This document shows positions 18,101 to 26,353 of a DNA stretch of 64,000 nucleotides, piece after piece; position 1 is the stretch's first letter; every line of letters starts with the position of its first letter. Source of the stretch: an uncultured Myxococcales bacterium. GTDB lineage: Bacteria; Myxococcota_A; UBA9042; DTJE01. The stretch spans positions 1 through 64,000 of the forward strand of contig CAIZWN010000027.1 of assembly GCA_903936705.1 (NCBI GenBank), given 5' to 3'. Under the pieces are notes generated by a model, which worked only from the letters and a program-made list of their open reading frames with translations, made no database searches and had not been told where the DNA came from. The position numbers were made by a program, and so were the translations under genes.

Positions 18101-18604
18101 CGTGACGTATCCCGGGTCGCGCTTGTGGTCCCCGGGGGGCACATGATGCGAATATTCACCGAGACCGCCAATGTGGACTTCAAGAAGCCGCTGCTGGATG
18201 CGCTGGCGGCGCTGGGAATCCAGAAGGACAGCCCGGCCTATTTCCAATTTCTGATGCTGGGGCAATGGGCGCTGGATCGTGCTGACCCGGTGAACTGGGC
18301 CAAGAGTCTTGTGCTTGAGGGAGATCCTACGGCCCAGCGTTTCCGGATCGTCGAGGCTCTGGGGGATGATTTCATCCCCAACGGTGCGACGCAGGCGTTG
18401 GGCATGGCGCTTGGCATTCCCAAGGACGCGACGCCCCCCGCTGCCTACCAGTCGTTTGCGGCCCAGAACAAGGACGGCGCGCCCGCGATTTGTCACAGCT
18501 TCTTCCTTGATGGGTGCGACGGAACTCAATTCCCGGACCAGTCCAAGGTTGATACGGCGCAAGCAGATGCCAAGCAGTTCGTCATTGATTTCCTGAAGAT
18601 GTAA
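15152..18604 (+). CDS. Large surface lipase lipoprotein, VolA/Pla-1/cef type with three N-terminal repeats
   Basis: An 1150-residue lipoprotein with ATG at 15152 behind CGGAGGGTG and lipobox VAAAGC (lipid Cys 23). Three repeats of the family's N-terminal motif are visible: FDPSGGLIPLPNDL, DATSGVIPLPNNL and FDPTTGILPFPNDLL, each followed by a DGF motif and a PGRTY-like segment. The C-terminal alpha/beta hydrolase has VVLFQHGIHGTRKN, FDLPMHGDH and nucleophile elbow GVSLGS (Ser 970). Known relatives are extracellular lipases or lysophospholipases. The fadL-type gene starts 15 bases after the stop, so liberated fatty acids could be taken up at once. Most relatives have one copy of the N-terminal domain; here it is triplicated. 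Confidence 0.8.
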   Translation: MMRSRLSLWTVVAAVVVVAAAGCKQDVNACLDCSITTIAVFDPSGGLIPLPNDLAKAQTGKLPTTKDVMAADGTTKAMATFPPPMKEFVENYLNSAPGFPVEMPLSVKFSKDDVDPATLGGDTILLYDVTEVAAALKLVDADQKAAALKVAMISRVQGLVATPPVETISYSEDLYLMPPVTTWDTSVTTARPLDPGRTYYAVVTTGVKNVAGAPVAAAQVYSYLQSRKPLVDDKGAATVFVSDNQTQADQLAAQLELIRLSLAPYLDYFEASATDAIQRKDIVVSWTFSTWSAQAVLDATSGVIPLPNNLVRTAPDGPIAIPTSDAMPAAFKSFVEDYLNKLDGFPQLMPVSLPFNSGTVDVATLAGQAVRVYDVTALLAEMAKETPDMASVPVTEVTGLTFGNSLLQYSASSGLPVSQASVRPPAPWAPGHTFLAVATSAIHGADGAAVGSPFVFGFAKVSVPLVMEDGTPLIPASFEEAAQLEAIRAGLAPLLGWLETLPAGQGVSKADVVLAWTFTSSAGNEALFDPTTGILPFPNDLLIDQATGKVALPLSPSDPDAVKALKAGLNTLDGFSTNGPATTMFSLPLDPATLTLVPDLFGLTPDVVTGAPAYGIGMADLTAVDPSNPDTLPNLIVYGSDKVTARFDQGQLTIQNISGQPLPPNSRFMVMIFSTLKSEGAGALPIHVSPVFWLARNELPLVDDQGRSQLPSSLSDAEAAQLEQLRQAYKPIFDAIQGTADYEPLLGSINRDKVNGFFTFTTGTTTSDLVSLNQNMPPPAKGAGVLKLVASAGADWAGAPSDQIDRVCDGCTVNIHTVLAPPDLADPKNPIMGTFKVDASGAPVMVERVLPIEVVVPKGVGPFPVVLFQHGIHGTRKNVTMIANDLAGAGLATVAFDLPMHGDHPIRIDSSGAGFFTADVFSVRDNIREGALDQAQVIRFVRDATSSGLASQLDLASLLDTTKVYFLGVSLGSIVGTVGSGLVRDVSRVALVVPGGHMMRIFTETANVDFKKPLLDALAALGIQKDSPAYFQFLMLGQWALDRADPVNWAKSLVLEGDPTAQRFRIVEALGDDFIPNGATQALGMALGIPKDATPPAAYQSFAAQNKDGAPAICHSFFLDGCDGTQFPDQSKVDTAQADAKQFVIDFLKM

Positions 18605-18619
18605 GTGGGGGAGGACGCT

Positions 18620-19984
18620 ATGAGGACTCGAATCAAGTTCCCGTTCGTCGCCCTCGCCGCCCTTGCGGTTTTCGCGGTGTCGGGGGTTGCATCACCAGCC
18701 AAGGCAGCCGGTTTCTACCTGGGAGAACAGGATTCCGTTGCGTCGGGGCGCGGCCTGGCGGTCACAGCCAAGCTGGACGAGCCGTCCACGATCTTCTTCA
18801 ACCCTGCTGGCATGGCCTTCCTGGAGGGCATAAACGTTTCCGCCGGGTTCACTGCGGTATTCCCCTACTTCAACTACAGCGATCCGATGGGCAAGCGGCC
18901 CTCGGCCAAGGCCAGTCGCAAGGAAGTCTGGGATCCCCACCTGTATGCGACGTACACGCTTGGCAAGAAGGCAGCGATCGGCATCGGTTTCAACGTGCCG
19001 TTCGGCATGGTCATGGACTGGGGTAAGAAGTGGGCTGGAACCACGCAGATCCAGAAGATCGACCTGAAGATGCCGACGTTCTACTTCGGCGCAGCGGTAA
19101 GGCCGATCTCGCAACTGGCCATCGGTGTCTCCCTGCGAGTCGTCCAGGCGGCAGTCACTTTGGAACGAGGCTTCGACCTGGTCGATTCGAACGGTGATCC
19201 ATCCCTGGGTGGCATCAAGATGTCCACCGATGCCGTCGGCTTTGGCGCCGGCCTGGGCATAACGGCCCGGCCATTGGACTGGCTGCACATCGGCTTCAAT
19301 TACCTCAGCCGGGTCAACTTCGATTTCAATAATGGCGAAGGCAAGTTCACGCTGCCCAAGGGGTTCGACAACTCGATTTTTCATGACCAGAAGGGTACGA
19401 CCAGGATAACCACTCCCGATGCCATAGCTTTTGGACTGGGATTCGACATCCGCAAGGACGTGACACTGGAACTGGACTACAACCTGATGATGTGGTCCAG
19501 CTATAAGGATCTCACCATTACTTTTGCCAGCGACCCGACCGGCCAGCTTTCGAAGCCGCAAATAAAGAACTGGAAGAACGCGTCAAGCGTGCGTCTGGGC
19601 GGCGAATACAGGTGGAAGGACACCGTGGCCGTGCGAGCGTCCTTCGTCTGGGATCAGACGCCGGCCCCTGCAAACACGCTGAGCCCTGACCTGCCGGATT
19701 CCTCGCGGCTGGTTGGCTCGGTAGGCGTGGGCTATCGGCACCCGAAAATCGGAGTGAAGATAGATACCTACCTCATGTTTTCGTATTTCCTGCCTCGCGA
19801 GGTCAAGTCGGACGTGAACCCGATCTTCCCGGCCAAGTACGATGCATACGCCGTCTTGTTCGGCCTTACCGTGGGTTATGGTTCGCCACACAAGGCCGAA
19901 CCTCCTCCCCCGCCAGTCGTACCGCCTGCCTGTGAATCGACCCCTGCTCCGGCCGGGGGGGCTGCTGCTGCCCCTGGTGCCTAG
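18620..19984 (+). CDS. OmpP1/FadL/TodX-family outer-membrane transport protein
   Basis: A 454-residue beta-barrel protein, ATG at 18620 with GGGGGAGG upstream, signal peptide ending at PAKAA, and mature start GFYLGEQDSVASGRGLAVTA. The family's hatch-region signature is visible as TIFFNPAGMAFLEG. The rest is amphipathic strand, for example GIGFNVPFGMVMDWG and ALGLGFDIRKDVTLELDYN. FadL proteins let long-chain fatty acids and other hydrophobic compounds cross the outer membrane by lateral diffusion. The C-terminus is an unusual Pro/Ala/Gly-rich tail (PPPPPVVPP) beyond the last strand. Cotranscription with the upstream lipase is likely. Confidence 0.87.
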   Translation: MRTRIKFPFVALAALAVFAVSGVASPAKAAGFYLGEQDSVASGRGLAVTAKLDEPSTIFFNPAGMAFLEGINVSAGFTAVFPYFNYSDPMGKRPSAKASRKEVWDPHLYATYTLGKKAAIGIGFNVPFGMVMDWGKKWAGTTQIQKIDLKMPTFYFGAAVRPISQLAIGVSLRVVQAAVTLERGFDLVDSNGDPSLGGIKMSTDAVGFGAGLGITARPLDWLHIGFNYLSRVNFDFNNGEGKFTLPKGFDNSIFHDQKGTTRITTPDAIAFGLGFDIRKDVTLELDYNLMMWSSYKDLTITFASDPTGQLSKPQIKNWKNASSVRLGGEYRWKDTVAVRASFVWDQTPAPANTLSPDLPDSSRLVGSVGVGYRHPKIGVKIDTYLMFSYFLPREVKSDVNPIFPAKYDAYAVLFGLTVGYGSPHKAEPPPPPVVPPACESTPAPAGGAAAAPGA

Positions 19985-20131
19985 CGAAGTTCACGGCGAC
20001 ATGCAGCTGCGTGCCCGAAAGCCATCTACATAACCAAACCGGCGTGTTTCCAGCCCGGACAGGTTCAACCAATTGACGCGCGGGGCAATCGGATAAAGAC
20101 TGTCGTGGTTGAAGTCCGTTTGGAGGGAATC

Positions 20132-21370
20132 GTGGTGCGAAGACTTGGTCCGGTACTGGTCGTCCTTGCGTTGGGCTGTGCGGCGGGGCAAGGCAGTCCT
20201 GCGGTCGACGCGGTTACGTTCGATGTCCAGTGGGCTGCCAACGCCAGAATGATCGACGAGGCATCCGGAAAGGCGCATCTGGTTGGTGATCGGCCTGGGC
20301 CGACGACGTTGGTATATCGTTTCGACAAGGACGCTGCGGCCGTTGCCGCCCTGCAACCGGGGGACATCGCCGTGCTGGCCGGGATCGCCTATCGCAAGGT
20401 GGTCCAGGTTAACGACGTTGGAGATGCGCTGGAACTGACGACCGAACGCACCACGCTGAACCAGGCCATCAAGAATGGAACCATCGAGTGGGACCGCGGA
20501 ATTGATTTCCCCGAGGCGGCGGCATCCGGCGCAATGCGGGTGTCATACGGAGATGCGGTTCTTGACCGGGTGGCCAGTCCTCTCGAGGGCGGCTACTCGT
20601 ACGAGGGCGAGCTCAAGGGCTGGAAGATTTCGGTCCGGCTGGTGCCGTCCGAGGGCCGTTTGGACGTGGAGGCCACGGCTACCAAGGAGGTCCTGGGCGA
20701 AAAACGCGTCGGGCTGACGGCCTCGGGGCACGTGCAGGGGTTTCGCACGTCCGGTCGTGCCGTGTTCAGCGACGGGGCAAACCTCGAATTCGAGGCGGGG
20801 ACGCGCGAACTGGAAGGGGAATTGAAGGTCAAGGTGGCCGCGTTCAATTCCGGGGCAAGCCAGGAACTATTGTCCATTCCGCTGGGTATAGAGATCCCGG
20901 TTGAGATCGGGCCGGTACCACTGCTGGTCAAGATAAAGGCCCACCTGAATGTGACGGCCGAATTGAGCCTGAACGACAGCAGTGCCGAGGCCGAGGTTAC
21001 ATTCAGGTTCAGGTCGAACCAGGGGATCCAGGTGGCGGGCAGCAGCCTGTCGCCTGTGGCAAGCCTCCAGTCGTTCGATGCAACCGATCTGCTGGGCGGC
21101 AGCGCGGACTATATTGCGGCTGGAATAAACGCGTGCCTGGAGTTCCCGCGGATCGAGATCTCGATGCTGGGCGAATTCGCGTCGGTTGGTCTGTCCCAGA
21201 ACAATTGTGCCGAGTCAGTCTTCACGTTCGACCCGGCCTGCAACCAGGTCAAGGGCGTCATCACCGGGGTCGCCCTGTACAACCTGGGATTCTTCGGCAT
21301 CAGTTTGGCAAGCGGGAATGTCCAGTTGTACCACCGCGAAAGCGAGCGGCACAGCGGGGATTGCCGATAG
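20132..21370 (+). CDS. Lipoprotein of unknown function
   Basis: A 412-residue lipoprotein. The start is taken as GTG 20132, behind TTTGGAGGG; a GTG at 20135 is equally possible. The signal peptide ends VVLALGC. The body is mostly predicted beta strand with few hydrophobic or catalytic signatures; segments such as GELKGWKISVRLVPSEGRLD and LSIPLGIEIPVEIGP repeat a strand-turn style. Two cysteines late in the protein (NNCAES and DPACNQ) could form a disulfide. I recognise no family. It lies 147 bases after the FadL gene on the same strand and may belong to the same lipid-uptake unit. Confidence 0.6.
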   Translation: MVRRLGPVLVVLALGCAAGQGSPAVDAVTFDVQWAANARMIDEASGKAHLVGDRPGPTTLVYRFDKDAAAVAALQPGDIAVLAGIAYRKVVQVNDVGDALELTTERTTLNQAIKNGTIEWDRGIDFPEAAASGAMRVSYGDAVLDRVASPLEGGYSYEGELKGWKISVRLVPSEGRLDVEATATKEVLGEKRVGLTASGHVQGFRTSGRAVFSDGANLEFEAGTRELEGELKVKVAAFNSGASQELLSIPLGIEIPVEIGPVPLLVKIKAHLNVTAELSLNDSSAEAEVTFRFRSNQGIQVAGSSLSPVASLQSFDATDLLGGSADYIAAGINACLEFPRIEISMLGEFASVGLSQNNCAESVFTFDPACNQVKGVITGVALYNLGFFGISLASGNVQLYHRESERHSGDCR

Positions 21371-21428
21371 GCGGCTTTCCGGTTCATGACTGGAACGCGC
21401 GTCATCGCTGCCATATCCGGCGCTGTCG

Positions 21429-21457
21429 TTGCAAAAAATGTGCATATCAATTATGGT
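21429..21457 (+). promoter_or_regulatory. Candidate promoter for typA
   Basis: TTGCAA at 21429-21434 and TATGGT at 21452-21457 have a 17-base spacer in an AT-rich patch, 47 bases before the typA start. Confidence 0.45.
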
Positions 21458-21503
21458 GCCCGGCGGTTGCGGATACCAACAATGAATCTATGAAAGGAAC
21501 GCT

Positions 21504-23345
21504 ATGAACGAACTTGTGAAGAATGAGAGTATCAGGAACGTCGCCATCATTGCGCACGTAGACCACGGGAAGACCACCCTCGTGGACGCGATGTTCCGTC
21601 AGAGCGGTGTCTTCCGCGAGGGCCAGCAGGTCGAGGCCAGGATCATGGACAGCATGGATCTGGAACGCGAGCGAGGCATCACCATTGCCGCAAAGAACTG
21701 TTCCGTGATCTGGAACGGCGTGAAGATCAACATAATCGATACTCCCGGGCACGCCGATTTCGGGGGCGAGGTGGAGCGGGCGCTTTCGATGGCTGACGGC
21801 GCCATCCTCCTGGTTGATGCAGCCGAAGGGCCGTTGCCGCAGACGCGTTTCGTGCTGAAGAAGACGCTGGAGGCCGGCCTGAAGGTTGTTGTGGTGATCA
21901 ACAAGATCGACCGCAAGGATGCCAGGCCACAGGAGGTGTTCAACGAGATCTACGACCTCTTCATCGACCTGGATGCCGATGACGTCCAGTCGGAATTTCC
22001 CTGCCTGTACGCGGTCGGGCGCGACGGCGTGGCGATCAGGGAGTTGGGTGATGTAGCGACCGATTTGCAGTGTCTGTTCGAGACCATCCTCACCGAAATC
22101 CCGGCCCCGGCATTCGATCCGGATGAACCTTTCCAGATGCTGGTTTCGGACCTCGACTATTCCGACTATGTTGGCAGGCTTGCCATCGGCAAGATCGTTC
22201 ATGGGCAGGTGACCGCCAGCGATGCCCTCATGTGCATAAATGCAGAAGGCGCCCAGAAGACGCTGAAGGTTACACGTCTGCAAAGCTACGAAGGCATCAG
22301 CATCCACGATGTCGCCACCGCGAAGCCTGGTGACATAGTGGTTTTGGCAGGTATCGAGGACGTGAAGATCGGCGATACCATCTGCACCCAGCAGGCTCCC
22401 AAGGCGCTGAAGCGGATCATCGTGGACGAGCCTACCGTGTCCATGCGCATCATAGCCAACAACTCGCCCCTGTCAGGCCTGGAAGGCACCCAGGTGCAGT
22501 CCAGCAGAATTCACGAGCGGCTCATCAAGGAGGCCCTGCGCAACGTATCAATCCGTATGGAGGTTCTGCCGGATGTGGACGGATTCGTGATCAAGGGGCG
22601 TGGGGAGTTCCAGCTTGCCATCCTGATTGAGACCATGCGGCGCGAGGGATTCGAGATGTGCGTCAGCAGGCCCGAAGTGATTTGCGAGATCAGGGACGGC
22701 AAGGTGCTGGAACCGATCGAGCATCTCTATGTCGATTGCGGCGACCAGTGCCTGGGAATCGTCAACCAGAAACTCGCCAACCGCAAAGGCAGGATGATCA
22801 ACTACGGCAGCCACAGCACGGGCCGTGTCCGGATCGAATTCAACATTCCCTCCCGCGGGCTGATTGGATATCGCGACGAGTTTTTGACTGACACCAGGGG
22901 CACCGGCATCATGAGTTCCTATCTGATCGGTTACGAGGAGCATCGTGGCGATTTCACCAGTCGCTTCAGCGGTTCCATCGTGGCGGATCGCAAGGGCGCG
23001 GCTGTGGCGTACGCGCTTGGAGGCCTTGAGCCCAGAGGAAGGCTGTTTCTGGTGCCGGGGGACCCATTCTATGAAGGGATGATTGTCGGCGAGCACTGCC
23101 GCGAGAACGACATCGACGTCAACCCATGCAAGACGAAGAAACTCAGCAACATGAGGGCCGCGGGTCGGGACGACAACATCATCCTGTCGCCGATTACGCC
23201 AATGACCCTGGAAAAGGCGCTGCAGTTCATCCGGGAAGACGAGATGGTCGAGGTCACCCCGAAATCGGTCAGGCTGCGCAAGACGCAGCTGTCGGCCACC
23301 AAGCGTCATGGCATGAGCGTCGCCAAGAAGAACGCTGTCGGGTAG
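21504..23345 (+). CDS. typA: Translational GTPase TypA/BipA
   Basis: A 613-residue ribosome-binding GTPase. G1 is AHVDHGKTTLVD, the switch region has RERGITIAAKN, G3 is DTPGHADFGGE and G4 is NKIDRKDARP. EF-G-like domains follow and the TypA-specific C-terminal domain includes PSRGLIGYRDEFLTDTRG and SRFSGSIVADRKG. ATG 21504 follows GAAAGGAACG. TypA acts in ribosome assembly and stress or low-temperature growth. The gene appears monocistronic with its own promoter. The C-terminal basic tail is short, as usual for the family. Confidence 0.97.
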   Translation: MNELVKNESIRNVAIIAHVDHGKTTLVDAMFRQSGVFREGQQVEARIMDSMDLERERGITIAAKNCSVIWNGVKINIIDTPGHADFGGEVERALSMADGAILLVDAAEGPLPQTRFVLKKTLEAGLKVVVVINKIDRKDARPQEVFNEIYDLFIDLDADDVQSEFPCLYAVGRDGVAIRELGDVATDLQCLFETILTEIPAPAFDPDEPFQMLVSDLDYSDYVGRLAIGKIVHGQVTASDALMCINAEGAQKTLKVTRLQSYEGISIHDVATAKPGDIVVLAGIEDVKIGDTICTQQAPKALKRIIVDEPTVSMRIIANNSPLSGLEGTQVQSSRIHERLIKEALRNVSIRMEVLPDVDGFVIKGRGEFQLAILIETMRREGFEMCVSRPEVICEIRDGKVLEPIEHLYVDCGDQCLGIVNQKLANRKGRMINYGSHSTGRVRIEFNIPSRGLIGYRDEFLTDTRGTGIMSSYLIGYEEHRGDFTSRFSGSIVADRKGAAVAYALGGLEPRGRLFLVPGDPFYEGMIVGEHCRENDIDVNPCKTKKLSNMRAAGRDDNIILSPITPMTLEKALQFIREDEMVEVTPKSVRLRKTQLSATKRHGMSVAKKNAVG

Positions 23346-23418
23346 CCGGATCCCGGGCCAAGGTTGGACTATCCCAACACCGCTGATTCGATTAGACTGC
23401 CGCCGGAGGGCCATCCAC

Positions 23419-24879
23419 ATGCCTCGTGTCTGCGCAACCTGCGGGCGGAAGTTCGATGGCGGAGTTTCCCGCTGTCCCGACGATGGTTCGCCGACCCTGG
23501 TGTACTCGCTGGAAGACGACCTTATAGGCAAGTCGCTGGACGGTCGTTTTACCGTGCGAGATCTGCTGGGCAAGGGGGGGATGGGCGCCGTCTACCGGGC
23601 GCAGCAGCACTCGATGGACCGGGACGTGGCATTGAAGGTTCTGCGTCGTGACATGGCCCAGAACGAGGACGCGGTAAAGCGTTTCTTCCGCGAGGCCCGC
23701 GCAGTCAGCAAGTTGGCCAGCCCGCATACAATCACGGTCTTTGATTTCGGCCAGACCGACGACGGTTTGCTGTACATAGCGATGGAACTGTTGCGTGGCC
23801 GTCCGCTGAACCGTGTGCTGTCCGAGCTTGCGGCGCCGATGGAACCAGCGAAGGCCGTCAGCATAGCCCAGCAGATCCTTGAGTCCCTGATCGAGGCGCA
23901 TTCGGTGGGGATCATCCACCGGGATCTCAAGCCGGACAACGTGTTCGTCCTGGAAGGCAAGGGTCGCAATGAGTTCGTCAAGGTGCTGGACTTCGGGATC
24001 GCGAAGCTTACCGGGACCGACGGAACCGGAAGCCAATTGACCGGCACCGGGGTGGCGTTCGGGACGCCTACATACATGAGCCCCGAGCAGGCGCAGGCGA
24101 AGGAACTGGACCCTCGAACCGACCTGTACTCGCTGGGCGTTATCCTGTTCGAGATGCTGGCCGGGAAACCGCCATTCGAGGGTCAGACGCCGTTGGCCGT
24201 GATGATGCAGAAGGTCCAGGGTCAGTCGCCAACTGTGTTTCACGTCAATCCGGAGGTGCGGATCCCCCTGCGGCTGGAGAGGTTGCTGGCAAGCTTGCTG
24301 GCCCAGGACAGGGATGATCGCCCTCCAAACGCAGAGGCCGTAACGTTGGCACTGGCCGAGGTCTTTGACGAGTCGTCTGGCGATCGGGTGCCGATTCCGG
24401 ACGTGGTCGTGTCCCAGGGGACCACCAGCCAGGTCACGGTCATCGGTGGGAAGAAGGGGGATCGGAAGCACAATACCGGCAGAGTGCAGGACGTGGTAAC
24501 TGGCGTCATCCGTTTGGACGGTGAAGGCCTCGCGGGGCAGGGGAAGGGCCGGCCGTGGAAGTGGATTGCTGTGGCGGGGGGCGCAGTGGCTTTGGCGGTC
24601 GTCGCTGCTTTCCTGTTGGGGCGCGGCGCTCCCCTGCCGGAGGGGTCTCCCGCGCCAGCAATTGCAGCGCCGGTATCCGTACCAATCGTGCCTGTGCAGC
24701 CGCCGCCTGTGCCCGTTTCGAATGCCGTTCCTGGCGATGAGGCGGCCGCTGTCGCGATCCCCGTAGTGCCGGCGGCTCTTGTTCCTGTCAAGCGGGCACC
24801 AGACCCCCCGGTCAGGAAGGCTGCGCCCCAGCCGAAGAAGGCGAAAGCCCCGGACCTGAGGTTGAAGCTCGATGACTGA
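23419..24879 (+). CDS. Membrane-anchored serine/threonine protein kinase with N-terminal zinc-ribbon-like segment
   Basis: A 486-residue Hanks-type kinase. The first 25 residues carry CATCGRKF and CPDDG, a zinc-ribbon remnant with only three cysteines. The kinase domain (about 43-320) has Gly-loop LGKGGMGAVYRA, ATP Lys 73 (VALKVL), catalytic loop HRDLKPDN (Asp 169), DFG (Asp 191) and APE-like MSPEQA. All catalytic residues are present. One transmembrane helix (about 379-398, WIAVAGGAVALAVVAAFLLG) leads to a Pro/Ala/Val-rich tail of about 90 residues ending with Lys-rich sequence, presumably periplasmic. ATG 23419 follows GGAGGGCC. Substrates are unknown. Confidence 0.9.
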   Translation: MPRVCATCGRKFDGGVSRCPDDGSPTLVYSLEDDLIGKSLDGRFTVRDLLGKGGMGAVYRAQQHSMDRDVALKVLRRDMAQNEDAVKRFFREARAVSKLASPHTITVFDFGQTDDGLLYIAMELLRGRPLNRVLSELAAPMEPAKAVSIAQQILESLIEAHSVGIIHRDLKPDNVFVLEGKGRNEFVKVLDFGIAKLTGTDGTGSQLTGTGVAFGTPTYMSPEQAQAKELDPRTDLYSLGVILFEMLAGKPPFEGQTPLAVMMQKVQGQSPTVFHVNPEVRIPLRLERLLASLLAQDRDDRPPNAEAVTLALAEVFDESSGDRVPIPDVVVSQGTTSQVTVIGGKKGDRKHNTGRVQDVVTGVIRLDGEGLAGQGKGRPWKWIAVAGGAVALAVVAAFLLGRGAPLPEGSPAPAIAAPVSVPIVPVQPPPVPVSNAVPGDEAAAVAIPVVPAALVPVKRAPDPPVRKAAPQPKKAKAPDLRLKLDD

Positions 24880-24962
24880 GGTGGCGCCGGCTGGCACGAG
24901 TCCGTGCTATTCCCGCGAATCGAGGCCCAGGTGCCTTTCCCGGATCGAGGAAGGGAGGTGTC

Positions 24963-25814
24963 ATGGAGAACGCCATCGTAATGGTGCGCTGCCCTGACCG
25001 GAAGGGGTTGATTGCCCGCATTACCGGCCTTGTGTCCTGGCTGGACGGCAACATTGTCACGGCTGACCAGTACACGACTGCGCTGGAGGGCGGCTTCTTC
25101 TATATGCGCCTGGAGTTCTGCTTCCAGCCGGCGCTGACGGGCTGGGACCGGGTCGAATCAGCTTTTGCCGCCCTGGCGGTGGAATTGCAGGGCGAGTGCC
25201 AGGTGCACCGTTCCGGGGTGCCTCTGCGGGTTGGCATCCTGGTGTCCAAGCAGACCCACTGCCTGGCGGACGTACTGTTCAGGCAGTCCCTTGGCGAACT
25301 GCCGCTGACCGTGGCGGTGGTGGTTGGTAACCACCCGGACGGGCGTGCGTTGACCCAGCACTATGGCGTGCCGTTCGTGCAGGTGCCTGCAACGCGCGAA
25401 AACCGGGCCGAGGCCGAGGCACAGATCCTGCGGCAGGTGTCGGGCACCACGGATTGCCTGGTGCTGGCGCGATACATGCAAGTTCTGACTGGCGATTTCC
25501 TGCAGGCCTATGGCCGGGACGTCATCAACATCCACCATTCCTTTCTGCCTTCCTTCAAGGGCGCGCGCCCCTACGAGCAGGCGTGGGAACGAGGCGTGAA
25601 GGTAATCGGGGCCACTGCCCACTTCGTCACCGAGGATCTGGACGAGGGACCAATAATCGAGCAGCAGGTGCAGCGGATTTCCCACCGGGACGACGCCGAG
25701 ACGTTGAAGCGCAAGGGCCGCACGCTGGAACAGGTGGCGTTGGCGGCGGCGCTGGAAGCCTATGCGCGTCGCCGGGTCTTCAGGCACGGCATCCGGACGA
25801 TCGTGTTCGACTAG
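24963..25814 (+). CDS. purU: Formyltetrahydrofolate deformylase
   Basis: A 283-residue cytoplasmic enzyme that hydrolyses 10-formyltetrahydrofolate to formate and tetrahydrofolate, supplying formate for purine synthesis. An N-terminal ACT domain (PDRKGLIARITGLVSWLDGN) is followed by the formyltransferase-like domain with HHSFLPSFKGARPY (catalytic His) and VTEDLDEGPIIEQ (catalytic Asp). ATG 24963 follows GGGAGGTGTC. It lies 83 bases after the kinase gene and may share its transcript, but no functional tie is apparent. Confidence 0.95.
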   Translation: MENAIVMVRCPDRKGLIARITGLVSWLDGNIVTADQYTTALEGGFFYMRLEFCFQPALTGWDRVESAFAALAVELQGECQVHRSGVPLRVGILVSKQTHCLADVLFRQSLGELPLTVAVVVGNHPDGRALTQHYGVPFVQVPATRENRAEAEAQILRQVSGTTDCLVLARYMQVLTGDFLQAYGRDVINIHHSFLPSFKGARPYEQAWERGVKVIGATAHFVTEDLDEGPIIEQQVQRISHRDDAETLKRKGRTLEQVALAAALEAYARRRVFRHGIRTIVFD

Positions 25815-25944
25815 TCAGGGCCATTTGCGATACGTTTCGTAACGGCCATGGCGGCTGAAGCAATAGGAAAATATCCATCCTGTTACGACCGTCCGCACCG
25901 CTTTTCTTGGGCAACATATTCGCGGCAGGATCACGTCGACCGCG

Positions 25945-26340
25945 CTAGGTCAGCAGGGTTCTGGCCAGGACAAACGTTGCGACGATGGAAACGGTTAACG
26001 CGGTGAAGATCGCCAGGTAGAAGTAACGATAGACCAGGCCGGCCAAAGCCTCCGATCGTGGGTAGAGGTGCGCTGAAAGGCGGCACCGATGCTTGCCGTC
26101 AATCAGGAACGGGGCGTCAAGGAGGGCTGAGGCTGACTGTCCGAGATCGGACAGTACGGCGGTCGAGAACTCGGCGCGACGGGCCCTCGCCGGACGGCTG
26201 AACAGCGACGCGACATTCACGATCAGCAGCCACAGTGCAGAAAGCAGCCCGTCCAGAAGGAAGCGGAAGAGTTCGACCGGGAAGCTGCGCAGGCGAGTCT
26301 CGTCTCCGGAAGAAGAACCCTTGCCGCCGCAACACGCCAT
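25945..26340 (-). CDS. Small membrane protein of unknown function
   Basis: A 131-residue protein beginning MACCGGKGSSSGDE, with hydrophobic stretches at about 29-47 (LLDGLLSALWLLIVNVASLF) and near the C-terminus (YFYLAIFTALTVSIVATFVL). Between them lies a charged region with Cys. The adjacent Cys pair at residues 3-4 precedes a Gly/Ser run; it is not a lipobox. ATG 26340 is preceded by AGGGGG. It is the second gene after the desulfurase-like gene on the same strand, 13 bases downstream. I recognise no family. Confidence 0.55.
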   Translation of the reverse strand: MACCGGKGSSSGDETRLRSFPVELFRFLLDGLLSALWLLIVNVASLFSRPARARRAEFSTAVLSDLGQSASALLDAPFLIDGKHRCRLSAHLYPRSEALAGLVYRYFYLAIFTALTVSIVATFVLARTLLT

Positions 26341-26353
26341 AGCGAAATGCCCC

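Noticed and set aside
23392-24897. 501-codon open frame opposite the kinase
   Set aside because: Composition is typical of an antisense shadow, while the plus-strand kinase has all motifs.
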